Origin: a virus | IMG/VR virus record: IMGVR_UViG_3300022745_000116 | Coordinates: 1 to 33,323 of that record | Reading direction: 5' to 3' (one strand) | Length of the DNA: 33,323 nucleotides | Part shown: piece after piece, positions 15,432 to 22,926 of the stretch | Layout: the number at the start of each line of letters is the position of its first letter | Position numbering within the stretch: the first letter of the stretch is position 1 | Program-made: the position numbers and the translations under genes | Notes under the pieces: generated by a model | Database searches by the model: none | What the model saw: only the letters and a program-made list of their open reading frames with translations | What the model was told of the DNA's origin: nothing

Positions 15432-15779
15432 TTAAATCCCCTCAACAATTCCATGATTTCTAAGGATGCCTGCGACCCTTAAAATTCTTTTAAAGAACAT
15501 CGATTTATTTTTAGCAACCACCGCCACTTTACCAGCGGGAATAAAATTAAAGTGACCCATTTGTTCAACATCGTCTTTTACAAAGCGAATTATGCCCCGG
15601 TTGATAACCACACCCCGGTTTACAAGCGGGCTTTTTAAAAGCATTTCTTGCCCCACAGGGATGGTGGCCGTTTGGCCCGCACTGACGGTTTGTTTTGAAA
15701 AGTTGTCAGGACTAGACCCGGTGCCATTTGAGCCCAGAAAATCAATTGTGCCTGTAAAGGGGTTAAATGTCTCTGACAT
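15432..15779 (-). CDS. Small virion-associated beta protein
   Basis: 115 residues. Starts with NPFTGTIDFLG, a phrase common at the start of small phage structural proteins. It continues with short repeated strands (LVNRGVVINRGIIRFV, then ILRNHGIVEGI) suggesting a beta-solenoid or beta-helix rung pattern. The ATG overlaps the stop of the upstream gene (TAATG), and its own stop abuts the fibre start (TAAATG), so it is translationally linked to the fibre. Possibly a fibre base or adaptor; no specific family recognised. Confidence 0.6.
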   Translation of the reverse strand: MSETFNPFTGTIDFLGSNGTGSSPDNFSKQTVSAGQTATIPVGQEMLLKSPLVNRGVVINRGIIRFVKDDVEQMGHFNFIPAGKVAVVAKNKSMFFKRILRVAGILRNHGIVEGI

Positions 15780-16048
15780 TACAGAAGCCCCCCGGTCAGG
15801 TCTGGGTCTTGTGGGGTTTGAAATTTTAAAGTGAGTGTTTTAAGGACCGTGCCAGTGAGGCCGCCTTGTCTGAACTTGTAAATGACATCATTGCCAAGAC
15901 ACTCTCGGGTGAAAGCGTCGGCTTCGCGGGGGGCTGCAAAAGGATTTGATTTGTCGCTGACCTTAATAAGCAAATCAGTGCCGTCACCGGGCGTGACTTG
16001 TTCACCTGATTTTTTTAGGACTTCGAGTCCATGGTCATTGACAGCCAT
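15779..16048 (-). CDS. Hypothetical virion-region protein
   Basis: 89 residues, ATG with AAAGG about 10 bases upstream. Mixed composition with beta strands near the C-terminus (GTVLKTLTLKFQTPQDPDL). One cysteine, no membrane segment. It sits between the capsid block and the fibre cassette and overlaps the next gene by the TAATG junction. It may be a small head, neck or fibre-linked component. I do not recognise a family. Confidence 0.55.
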   Translation of the reverse strand: MAVNDHGLEVLKKSGEQVTPGDGTDLLIKVSDKSNPFAAPREADAFTRECLGNDVIYKFRQGGLTGTVLKTLTLKFQTPQDPDLTGGLL

Positions 16049-16098
16049 CGGTTGAGCCTTTCACAGCCACAAATAAAAACCAATGACACCTTCGAGAC

Positions 16099-16209
16099 TT
16101 AGCTCAAAGGTGCGGGGTCATTTGAAATTGAGCTTACCGCTGCGCCTGGACCATAGTAATCAGTGTAGTCCAAGAAATTCAGAAGTGAGCCTGGGTTTAA
16201 AATAATCAT
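16099..16209 (-). CDS. Hypothetical 36-residue protein
   Basis: A short frame in an otherwise empty 157-base gap. Its ATG overlaps the stop of the upstream gene as ATGA, the same coupled junction used across this operon. The product is 36 residues (starts MIILNPGSLLNFLDYTDYYG, ends PLS), rich in Tyr, Ser, Pro and Leu. The rest of the gap (16049-16098) shows nothing. The coupling supports translation; the small size leaves doubt and no function can be given. Confidence 0.45.
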   Translation of the reverse strand: MIILNPGSLLNFLDYTDYYGPGAAVSSISNDPAPLS

Positions 16210-16478
16210 TTCTTAGCCATCCTTTTTTCGCGTTCGGCTTCGAGTGCAGCAAGGTAATCCTTGGTGCATTTTTCGCCTTTAGCCTTCTGTGCTTTAATTT
16301 GCACCATCAGCATATCGTTAGGAAGTCCAGAAATGTCAAAAGGCTTGGTTTTCAATGGACCCCCGACCTTTACAAGGTTGGTTTTGCGTCCCAAGAAGCC
16401 TTTAGGCTCTGGTGCTTTGGGTGCGGGTTTTACCACTTCAGTTTTTGGTTCAACTTTTTTATCCATTTTTTCTGCCAT
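16206..16478 (-). CDS. Hypothetical basic Lys/Pro-rich protein
   Basis: 90 residues. The first third is Lys/Pro/Glu-rich and probably disordered (KVEPKTEVVKPAPKAPEPK). The rest is compact, with a C-terminal charged helix (YLAALEAEREKRMAKK). AGGGGC lies just upstream of the ATG, and its start overlaps the end of the previous gene by 20 bases. Highly basic overall, which would suit nucleic-acid or capsid-interior contact, but no family is recognised. Confidence 0.55.
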   Translation of the reverse strand: MAEKMDKKVEPKTEVVKPAPKAPEPKGFLGRKTNLVKVGGPLKTKPFDISGLPNDMLMVQIKAQKAKGEKCTKDYLAALEAEREKRMAKK

Positions 16479-16680
16479 TGTATTGCCCCTTTTGATTTAT
16501 TGAGCCTGACATCAGGTCCATGCCTTTGTCATCAGGAACGAAGAACAAATTCCAGTTTTTGCCGTCCCACACAATTTGTTTAATTTCAATGCGGCCACCG
16601 AGTCGGTCACAAAATGCAGAAAGCCCGGTTTTATCCGGGCACCAAATGCAACGCAATCTTGTGGTTTTGGGAAGTGCCAT
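16459..16680 (-). CDS. Hypothetical small protein downstream of the decoration gene
   Basis: 73 residues beginning MALPKTTRLRCIWCP; the CIWC pair and a third Cys near residue 24 could bind metal, but there is no full zinc-finger spacing. The middle has a beta hairpin (IEIKQIVWDGKNWNLFFVPD). It begins 1 base after the stop of the exported decoration-like gene. A hairpin (arms GCCCGG/CCGGGC, 16623-16640) lies near its 5' end. Role unknown; position suggests a small head- or neck-related protein. Confidence 0.5.
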   Translation of the reverse strand: MALPKTTRLRCIWCPDKTGLSAFCDRLGGRIEIKQIVWDGKNWNLFFVPDDKGMDLMSGSINQKGQYNGRKNG

Positions 16681-16681
16681 T

Positions 16682-17131
16682 TTACAGTTTTGGCTTGTAG
16701 ACCAACACCATCATTTTCAATTTGCCCGCAGTCAAAGCCGCGCCCGCAATTGTCAAAGAAAGTTTTCCTTTGTTTGCAACGTCAGCATAAAAAGGCACGC
16801 CGATTGCGTATTGAGCGATGTTGTTCAAAGCGAAAGCCGCGTTGCTGTAAGACGTGGCAGCAAGGTAGCGTCCAGAGCTTGCAGCATCACCAAGGGCAAC
16901 CGTTGCGGCACCACCAGAAGTGAAAGCCTGTTCAACAGTGTAAAAACCGCTGACAATGTAAGAACCCGCTGGAATGGCTTTTTTGCCACAAAGATCGATA
17001 GTGCCGACCGCGCCGCCTTTGACTGCAAAGTCATAAGAACATTCTTGAAGTGAATAAACCCCACCTCCCATCATTGCGTGTGCGCTGATGGTGGCAAACA
17101 TTGAGATAACAAGAGCTAAGAGCATTTTCAT
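16682..17131 (-). CDS. Exported head-decoration-like protein
   Basis: 149 residues from the ATG at 17131; the frame extends to 17170, but AAAGGA 8 bases before 17131 marks this start. It opens with a Sec signal peptide (KMLLALVISMFATISAHA, cleavage after AHA). The mature domain matches the common capsid-associated beta domain found next to phage coat genes, with motifs FAVKGGAVGTIDL, IPAGSYIVSGFY, FTSGGAATVALGDAA and a terminal LTIAGAALTAGKLKMMVLVY. Two cysteines, 18 positions apart, could form a disulfide after export. It follows the coat gene across a terminator-like hairpin. Decoration proteins normally bind capsids in the cytoplasm, so the signal peptide is unexpected. Confidence 0.75.
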   Translation of the reverse strand: MKMLLALVISMFATISAHAMMGGGVYSLQECSYDFAVKGGAVGTIDLCGKKAIPAGSYIVSGFYTVEQAFTSGGAATVALGDAASSGRYLAATSYSNAAFALNNIAQYAIGVPFYADVANKGKLSLTIAGAALTAGKLKMMVLVYKPKL

Positions 17132-17168
17132 TTTAGTTTTCCTTTGTAAGAAGTTAAATTTAAATTCC

Positions 17169-17194
17169 AAAACTTAAACGGGGCCGAAGCCCCG
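17169..17194 (-). terminator. Hairpin terminator/attenuator after the coat gene
   Basis: Seven bases past the coat gene stop, the minus strand reads CGGGGC-TTCG-GCCCCG, a perfect 6-bp GC stem closed by a TTCG tetraloop, followed by TTTAAGTTTT. This looks like a rho-independent terminator, probably partial, that would raise coat transcripts over downstream genes. Alternatively it could protect the coat mRNA 3' end. Confidence 0.65.
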
Positions 17195-17201
17195 CTTTCA
17201 A

Positions 17202-18047
17202 TTAACCGATAGTAACAACCCGTTGGCCATCCAATTGCTTAATTCCAATCAGAGTGTCAGTGTTCACGCGGCTTGCACGCAAACCATCAACACCAAGGTC
17301 AAACTCTTTTACAGCCAAACCTTGTTGAGCGGCCATTGTCATAAAGCTAGTGTGAAACCAGTAAGACACGTTTCCAACCAAAGTTGTGAAGTTCGGTTTG
17401 AAACCCAACAATTGGGCAGGCAATTGACCGCTTGTAAGCGGGCTTCCTGAAGCCACAAAGTCAGAAGATGTAAAACCAGTGATGTTAAACACGTCATTCA
17501 ATTGTGAAGAACCAAGGACGCACTCGCGGTTTGCCATTGGGACGTTTTGAGCATCCAACAGCTTTTTAGCTGCCAAGATGTCAGAAAGAACCAAGGTTGT
17601 GCCAGAGCCGTAGGCAATTGATTGGTCAGGGTTCGCAGCGTTTGGCACAATCAAAGAAATGATAAGTTTTTCAATTTTCTTTTTGATTGCATAAACAGCC
17701 ATTTCTTTCAGTTTTTCAACGAAAGAAATTGATTGAAGTGACGCTTTGTTTGTCACAGCAAAATCTTTTACGATGCGCTGATTGATAACCAATTCTTGTT
17801 GGCTAACAGTCAATGCTTCAGCGTCAGCGCGGTCACCTTCGTTAAGCACTTCGCCGTCGTCAAACTCTGGCACTGTGGAAATTTTGACTCTATCGCCAAG
17901 GTTTTGAATTTCACCTTCGTAGTCGCGTGAAATCAAAGAATTGAAAGGCAGTTCAGCCAGAAGAACGTCATAAAATCTAGCCGACCACACCTGTGGAACG
18001 ATTAGACTTACACCTTCACCGACTTGCGTAGAAATTAACTGGTCCAT
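17202..18047 (-). CDS. Major capsid protein
   Basis: 281 residues, ATG start with a strong AAGGGG site. An N-terminal segment includes SARFYDVLLAELPFNSLISR. An extended beta arm follows (GDRVKISTVPEFDDGEV), then a spine-like helix region (FVEKLKEMAVYAIKKKIEKLI), and late strands around LGFKPNFTTLVGNVSYWFHTS. This is the pattern of HK97-fold coat proteins annotated as P22-coat-like in many siphoviruses. It lies directly after a scaffold-like gene and before a terminator hairpin, as expected for the most abundant virion protein. No N-terminal scaffold or protease domain is fused. Identification rests on pattern and strong context. Confidence 0.85.
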   Translation of the reverse strand: MDQLISTQVGEGVSLIVPQVWSARFYDVLLAELPFNSLISRDYEGEIQNLGDRVKISTVPEFDDGEVLNEGDRADAEALTVSQQELVINQRIVKDFAVTNKASLQSISFVEKLKEMAVYAIKKKIEKLIISLIVPNAANPDQSIAYGSGTTLVLSDILAAKKLLDAQNVPMANRECVLGSSQLNDVFNITGFTSSDFVASGSPLTSGQLPAQLLGFKPNFTTLVGNVSYWFHTSFMTMAAQQGLAVKEFDLGVDGLRASRVNTDTLIGIKQLDGQRVVTIG

Positions 18048-18068
18048 TTTTACCCCTTATGTTTTTGG

Positions 18069-18707
18069 TTAAGCTTTTCTTTGTTTAAATTGCAAAATCC
18101 CGGCTTTGTATTTTTCCTGATTTTCACGAGTGGGATTTTTTGTCATTTCCACTTCGAGCTTTTTCAGGGCCTCAATAGTCATGGGCTGGTCTGCGGTCGG
18201 GATAACACCCGGCGAGCTTGGATTTACTGACGCGGGTTTTGCCGTGAACCAGAAGGGGCGGTGAGCTTTTAAAAGCTGTGCCGCACTATCTGCACCATGC
18301 ACTCGAATCGAGCCCGTAGATGTAGCTTCAACAGAAATTGAATATTTGTCAACCATCAGGTCTAGGTCGCTCAAAGCACTTGGATTTATGCCTAGTTTCA
18401 TGCACTCGGTTTTCAGAGCCGAAAGCTTTTCATTTTGGATTATTGTCTCTTGCAGCATTTCATATTTTTTTAAGGCTGTTGCCGCTTCGGTCTCTTTTAG
18501 TTTTGCCAGTTCTTCCCAGTTCTTAGACTTTCGCAAAGCTTCTTCTTCTTTCATCTTCAAAGCGTTCTGTGCTTCAGTCCTTAGACGGCGTTCTTCTTCA
18601 AGTTGTTGCCGCATAATTGCTGTTGGGTCTGGCTGGACCACAGGCTGGGTGGCTTCCACAGGTGGTTGCGTCTCATCGATTGTTGGTGTCACGTTTTCTT
18701 CGGCCAT
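18069..18707 (-). CDS. Capsid scaffolding protein
   Basis: 212 residues. The N-terminal 35 residues are Glu/Pro/Val-rich and disordered, followed by a long charged coiled coil (about 30-105, with EEERRLRTEAQ and ALKKYEMLQE) and a basic C-terminal helix (ENQEKYKAGILQFKQRKA). A helical, acidic-to-basic protein immediately before the coat gene is the classic internal scaffold, whose basic C-terminal helix binds coat subunits during procapsid assembly. AAAGGGGA precedes the ATG. Related to DUF4355-type scaffolds by style; not proven. Confidence 0.75.
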   Translation of the reverse strand: MAEENVTPTIDETQPPVEATQPVVQPDPTAIMRQQLEEERRLRTEAQNALKMKEEEALRKSKNWEELAKLKETEAATALKKYEMLQETIIQNEKLSALKTECMKLGINPSALSDLDLMVDKYSISVEATSTGSIRVHGADSAAQLLKAHRPFWFTAKPASVNPSSPGVIPTADQPMTIEALKKLEVEMTKNPTRENQEKYKAGILQFKQRKA

Positions 18708-18741
18708 AGTCTTTCCCCTTTTTTAGTCTTGGGTTGGTTGG

Positions 18742-19287
18742 TTATTTGTAGCGCCCATCATTGAAAAGCTGTTGAAGCCTTTTTGCAAACAAATCTTTTA
18801 TGGTGCGGGTAATTGTGACGTTCCACTGTTCACCTTCGAGCGGGATAAACCTGCGGTCAACAATTTGAAATTCGCCTGTTGACGCATTAAAGGTGCCTTC
18901 ATTGTTGCCGAGGGCTTTGCCTTTAACATTTTTTGGTGCGTTGGGGTCAATACCCACAAATAGGGAAGTGCCAGCTTTGGCGGTGTTCTTAATTGCCACC
19001 AACCACTTTTGAAGTTCACCCGTTAGGTAAAGGTTCACAGGTCTGTTGGGCTTCAATCTTTTTCTAGTCTTGTCGTCGCCTGGGTATTTTGCTGGGTCTT
19101 TGTAAGCATTGAAGCGACCCCGACCCCGCACAGGTGAAAGACCCGATAGCATCGCTTTTTTGATTTGGCCGTCCACAACTTCTGATTGCACTTGTGCCAC
19201 AAATGCCGAGTTGACAACATCGGTTGTCAGCCGTTTCACGAGCCTTTGGTTGTCCATGCTCAACTTTATTTTTAGGCTGCCACTCAT
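18742..19287 (-). CDS. gpG-like virion morphogenesis protein, copy 2
   Basis: 181 residues. Motifs of the Mu gpG / virion-morphogenesis group are visible: an SPVRGRGRF turn (about residue 51), NLYLTGELQKWL (about 85), and a late RRFIPLEGEQWNVTI (about 145), followed by a C-terminal helix. The same three landmarks occur in the upstream gene (SPVSGGAWK, LQNTGELLDEL, RKFLPGEGQSYKQNI), so the two are diverged tandem paralogues. The genes overlap by 4 bases. Proteins of this group act at the neck or tail completion; which step each copy serves is unknown. Confidence 0.65.
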   Translation of the reverse strand: MSGSLKIKLSMDNQRLVKRLTTDVVNSAFVAQVQSEVVDGQIKKAMLSGLSPVRGRGRFNAYKDPAKYPGDDKTRKRLKPNRPVNLYLTGELQKWLVAIKNTAKAGTSLFVGIDPNAPKNVKGKALGNNEGTFNASTGEFQIVDRRFIPLEGEQWNVTITRTIKDLFAKRLQQLFNDGRYK

Positions 19288-19940
19288 AATAGGTCCAGTA
19301 AATCATCTTCTTCAATCACATCCAAAACATTTTTATTTCTAAAAGCTGCAAGCCTTAATTCAGCCGGACTAAGGTCCCCAAAAATTTCTTGAAGGGCTTC
19401 TTTCATATCGGCCTTTGTGGTGACATCGGCAAAAATTTCTTTCAAGTTTTGATCTTGGCCTTCGGCTAGAATGTCAGAAATAATTCTGTTCACTTCGCGC
19501 TCAATGTTTTGTTTGTAGCTCTGACCTTCACCGGGCAAAAACTTTCGCTCGGGTAATATTGATTTCCCTGAAAGATTATTGTGGCCGTCAGCCGCACCGG
19601 CACGCTCACCAAACACACCAATTTTTATCCCGTTTGACGTTTCCACAGTAGAAAGCTCGTCTAAAAGTTCACCAGTGTTTTGAAGGTCGGCTTTCTTGTT
19701 GCCGACATCTTTCATTTTTCTTTTGGCGTATTCTTTTGAAAGTGTTTTCTTCCAAGCGCCGCCACTCACTGGGCTTTTTTCTTCGCTCACGGCCAAAAGC
19801 GTTTGTTCAAGTAAATAGTCCCCGACTTCGGACTTGATTTGGGCCTTCTGGTCCTTGGAAATCTTCTGGGCCAAGTCCGAAAATAGGTCAATTTCAACGC
19901 TCGTTTCGCTGCCTGAAATGTTGACCTGTTTTACTTTCAT
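19284..19940 (-). CDS. gpG-like virion morphogenesis protein, copy 1
   Basis: 218 residues. Contains the family landmarks SPVSGGAWKKTLSKEY (about 57-72), ADLQNTGELLDEL (about 84-96), SGKSILPERKFLPGEGQ (about 124-140) and an amphipathic helix after it. An extra acidic C-terminal helix region (about 165-218, ending EEDDLLDLL) is absent from its paralogue. It sits directly after the portal with a 1-base overlap (TAATG). It likely acts in head completion or head-tail joining, with the two copies possibly forming stacked or mixed rings. Family resemblance is motif-level only. Confidence 0.65.
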   Translation of the reverse strand: MKVKQVNISGSETSVEIDLFSDLAQKISKDQKAQIKSEVGDYLLEQTLLAVSEEKSPVSGGAWKKTLSKEYAKRKMKDVGNKKADLQNTGELLDELSTVETSNGIKIGVFGERAGAADGHNNLSGKSILPERKFLPGEGQSYKQNIEREVNRIISDILAEGQDQNLKEIFADVTTKADMKEALQEIFGDLSPAELRLAAFRNKNVLDVIEEDDLLDLL

Positions 19941-21688
19941 TATGCATCAGCCAAAGGTTTGGTCTTTTTGATTGTTGGTTCGGGTGGTGGGGTGTTCTGT
20001 GCGGCTGGGTCCTGTTGGCTTGCAAACGGGTCAGCTTCAATGTTTTGATCTTGTGGCTGTATTGGCTGCCCATTGGCGTCCAACGCTTGCCCGGGGACCG
20101 GCAAACCGCTTTCCATTAAGCCTTGTTGCCGCTGCATTTGAAGCTCAATTTCATCGGCCATCATTTCTAAAAGCTTTTCCTTGGCCTGTTCTTCGGTAAG
20201 TCCAGGCTGGTCCTTCATTAAAATGGTGATTATGTTATCAAGCCCCAAGTCCATTCTTGTTTTGTAGTTTGCCAATTTTTCGGCCTCTGATTGAATGGGG
20301 CTTGGGGGCACAAACTCAATGCTTAAAAGCTGTTCTAAATTTTCTGGAAGAGCCAAGTCTTTTAGGCAGTCAACCAATTGGTCGCGGTAAGTGTCCAGGA
20401 AAGCTTTTACACCTTCCAAAATGCAAGGCTCTTTGTCTTTGAAGATTTGTTGCTGGTCGCTCACATCTTCTAGACTTTCGGCCTTGTCAATAATCATTGA
20501 AATGCCCGAAGCAAAGTCTTTGCCCCCAGCAAGCTGCGCACTCACGCCACTTGTTGATAGATTGTTGGTGGTTAAAAGCAGGGCCACATAAGCTTCGACC
20601 AGTTTCATCAGGTCAGCAAGCTGGGGGTTTGCAGATAGGAAGCCAAGTTTTGGCTCGGCTTGTTCATCTTTTTGGTATTCAATTTGGATGGCCTTGGTCG
20701 GTCCCACCTTGATTGATTTTGGCAGATTGGTCCCGGTCATGTAAAACTGACCATAACCCTGCACAATCCCCACATTGTTGTTGTGGGTAATCATTGAGTT
20801 GATAAGAATACCGCCGTCAACCAAGTCTTGGCCGCCTTGAGCCCAAAACGAGTTATCAGAGTCAATGGAATAATCCACAATCATTCTTGTCTTAAACGGG
20901 TTTTCATTTCCTGGGTTGCCTGGGTCGGGAATGATTTCACCGTTGGCATCGGTGGTGAAGTGAAAGTTTTCTGACCACCAAATATATTTTTTCTTTTCAC
21001 CTGCGCCTTCATCTTCTGGCACGTCGGCAATCGTTTGGTCCACACCATCACCCTTTGGCAACACTGTGGGCATTTGTGGCCGCACACCTGGGTCAAGGCT
21101 TGTAAAGTTTTGGATGCGGGGGCGATAGTCTGACAAGATGTGAACCATAGCTTCACTACGGTTGAAATAGTTTTCAATCACATCATAGTGGTGCGGCTGC
21201 AAAACTTCTGGCTTTAAACACCATTGAACGCTTTGCCCATCGGCTGAATACACTGGACAAGGCTTGTTGTAAAAACTCATGTTGCGATGAAGCTTCAAAT
21301 AACGGTTTGCGGTTTTCAGTTTTGAATTTAGGTCCAATTCTTTTTCAAGCTGTTCTAGCACCTTGGTGGCTTCTTCATTTGTGGTGCCATCATCTTTACC
21401 ACTTGAAACGGTTCGCTTCACACCGCTTGAATAAACTCTTGAAAGTTTATCGATAACTTTTCGGACTAGGGAAATATTTGAAATGGAATACCGCATTTCT
21501 AAAACGGTTTGAAAATCAAACTGTCTTAGAAGGTTTTCAATCACATAATAAAGCGTTTGGTCTTTGTAACAAAGATAACGGCGGTAAGACTCATCTTTCC
21601 TTCTAAGATTTTCAGAGCTTTCAATTTCAAGAATGACTTGTTTTCGCTTCTGTTGGTCCAGAATTTCATTTTCAAATTTAAGTCTCAT
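19940..21688 (-). CDS. Portal protein
   Basis: 582 residues, the usual range for large portals. Helical N-terminal region (1-120), a mixed wing/stem region, a long helical segment (about 430-510, including EKLANYKTRMDLGLDN) and a disordered Gln/Pro-rich tail (about 520-582, ending KKTKPLADA). It overlaps the terminase large subunit gene by 4 bases and precedes the gpG-like genes, the standard place for the portal, which forms the dodecameric DNA channel at the capsid vertex. No sharp motif defines portals, so context carries much of the weight. Confidence 0.8.
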   Translation of the reverse strand: MRLKFENEILDQQKRKQVILEIESSENLRRKDESYRRYLCYKDQTLYYVIENLLRQFDFQTVLEMRYSISNISLVRKVIDKLSRVYSSGVKRTVSSGKDDGTTNEEATKVLEQLEKELDLNSKLKTANRYLKLHRNMSFYNKPCPVYSADGQSVQWCLKPEVLQPHHYDVIENYFNRSEAMVHILSDYRPRIQNFTSLDPGVRPQMPTVLPKGDGVDQTIADVPEDEGAGEKKKYIWWSENFHFTTDANGEIIPDPGNPGNENPFKTRMIVDYSIDSDNSFWAQGGQDLVDGGILINSMITHNNNVGIVQGYGQFYMTGTNLPKSIKVGPTKAIQIEYQKDEQAEPKLGFLSANPQLADLMKLVEAYVALLLTTNNLSTSGVSAQLAGGKDFASGISMIIDKAESLEDVSDQQQIFKDKEPCILEGVKAFLDTYRDQLVDCLKDLALPENLEQLLSIEFVPPSPIQSEAEKLANYKTRMDLGLDNIITILMKDQPGLTEEQAKEKLLEMMADEIELQMQRQQGLMESGLPVPGQALDANGQPIQPQDQNIEADPFASQQDPAAQNTPPPEPTIKKTKPLADA

Positions 21689-22926
21689 CGGATTTTTACC
21701 TCGCTTGATGGCCTGTGGTCGCCACTAAAAGGAAATAGTATGTCACACATATAGTCAAGACCATCAGAAAAATGCGTTAGGTTGGGCGATTTCTTCGACT
21801 TTTCAAGCGTTATGATGTCTTGTTCAACACCTTGAAAGTCTTTTTTAATTCCTGGGCAACGCTTTGGGTTGATTTTTAACCGACCTTTGTCCAACAAATT
21901 ATTAACGTTCAATTGTCTTGTTCTAAAGCGTGGTGCCGCGTTCTTCACCCGCACTTCATAGCCCGCTTCTTTCAACACTTGGTTGTCGGGCTTGCCTTTG
22001 GTCGAGCGGGCATTGCCTGCGGGGTCTGGGTAAATGATTGTGTTGCCTGGTCGATAGCCTTTAGCTTGAAGTGCCGCAATCATTTTGCGGGTGTCATAAC
22101 CGTCGCCACCTTTTAACTCAATTTGGTCATTGGCCCCGAAAAAATAACCATAGTCTTGCCACAATGTCGCACAGAAAGGGTCAACGTTAAAGTCCATGGT
22201 GCAATGGAATTGGCCGCCAAAGTCTGGCTCAAGTGTTAGGTCATCATTCTTTTGTGGGTTGTAAGAATAATAAAAAAGATTTGTTGCCATGTTGACCCAC
22301 AGACCTTTGATGTAAGCTTCTTGCATCTTCTTGTCGTAGGTGTCAGTCAACAAATTCAGGTAGCTATCATTTAAGTTTTCAGCGTTGTCTTGGGTGTTGC
22401 CATAAAGCACTTTCAAATTCTTTGGTGGGTTTTCAATGAAGTAATCATAATATTCTGAAATGTAGCCTTCGGGGGTGCCCACTGATGCAATCTGAAGTTG
22501 TTTGGCGTTCTTAATTCGACAACGGCCAACAATTTCTTTGTAGCGCACTAAGGGCATCAACGTGACTTCATTTATTCCACAATAGGCCCAGTTAGGACCA
22601 CGCAATTTATTTTCAGCACTAGCAACGTAAAGCTTCCCAGGCGACCACGGGAATTGATACCACTTTTCAGTCTGGTGGTAGCGGTATTTTATGCCGTTGT
22701 TTTCTAAAATGTTTTCCATTTCAGGCATCACGTCACGTTTAAATTCTGGAAACGTCGGCACCACTAAGCCACCGTCATAAGGTGCATTGGCAGCCGATAG
22801 TTGTAAGAGCTTCAAACACAGGCCATAAGTTTTGCCACCACCAAAGCCCGTTGATAAGTGAAGCAAAAAATCTTTCGCTTTCATAAATTCGCGTTGGTGT
22901 GGGTTCAGCCTGGTTTTAACACTCAC
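21685..22926 (-). CDS. terL: Terminase large subunit
   Basis: 413 residues, GTG start overlapping the small-subunit stop (GTGA). ATPase: Walker A GFGGGKT at residues 27-33, Walker B at about 113-120 (AYCGINE, catalytic Glu120), and a coupling-type SVGTPEGY at about 150. Nuclease: first acidic residue in CTMDFNVDP (about 243), later acidic motif IIYPDPAGNARS (about 300), and a C-terminal HFSDGLDYM with further acidic residues. These are the ATPase-plus-RNaseH-like nuclease features of headful or cos packaging motors of the Terminase_3/6 type. It cuts concatemers and pumps DNA through the portal. Confidence 0.93.
   Translation of the reverse strand: MSVKTRLNPHQREFMKAKDFLLHLSTGFGGGKTYGLCLKLLQLSAANAPYDGGLVVPTFPEFKRDVMPEMENILENNGIKYRYHQTEKWYQFPWSPGKLYVASAENKLRGPNWAYCGINEVTLMPLVRYKEIVGRCRIKNAKQLQIASVGTPEGYISEYYDYFIENPPKNLKVLYGNTQDNAENLNDSYLNLLTDTYDKKMQEAYIKGLWVNMATNLFYYSYNPQKNDDLTLEPDFGGQFHCTMDFNVDPFCATLWQDYGYFFGANDQIELKGGDGYDTRKMIAALQAKGYRPGNTIIYPDPAGNARSTKGKPDNQVLKEAGYEVRVKNAAPRFRTRQLNVNNLLDKGRLKINPKRCPGIKKDFQGVEQDIITLEKSKKSPNLTHFSDGLDYMCDILFPFSGDHRPSSEVKIR

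Noticed and set aside
16623-16640. GCCCGG/CCGGGC hairpin as a terminator
   Set aside because: It lies inside a probable gene near its 5' end and has only TTTC after it, so termination is doubtful.
16520-17053. Plus-strand frame of 177 codons
   Set aside because: Antisense to the decoration-like gene and its neighbour; no ribosome site, and shadow-type composition.
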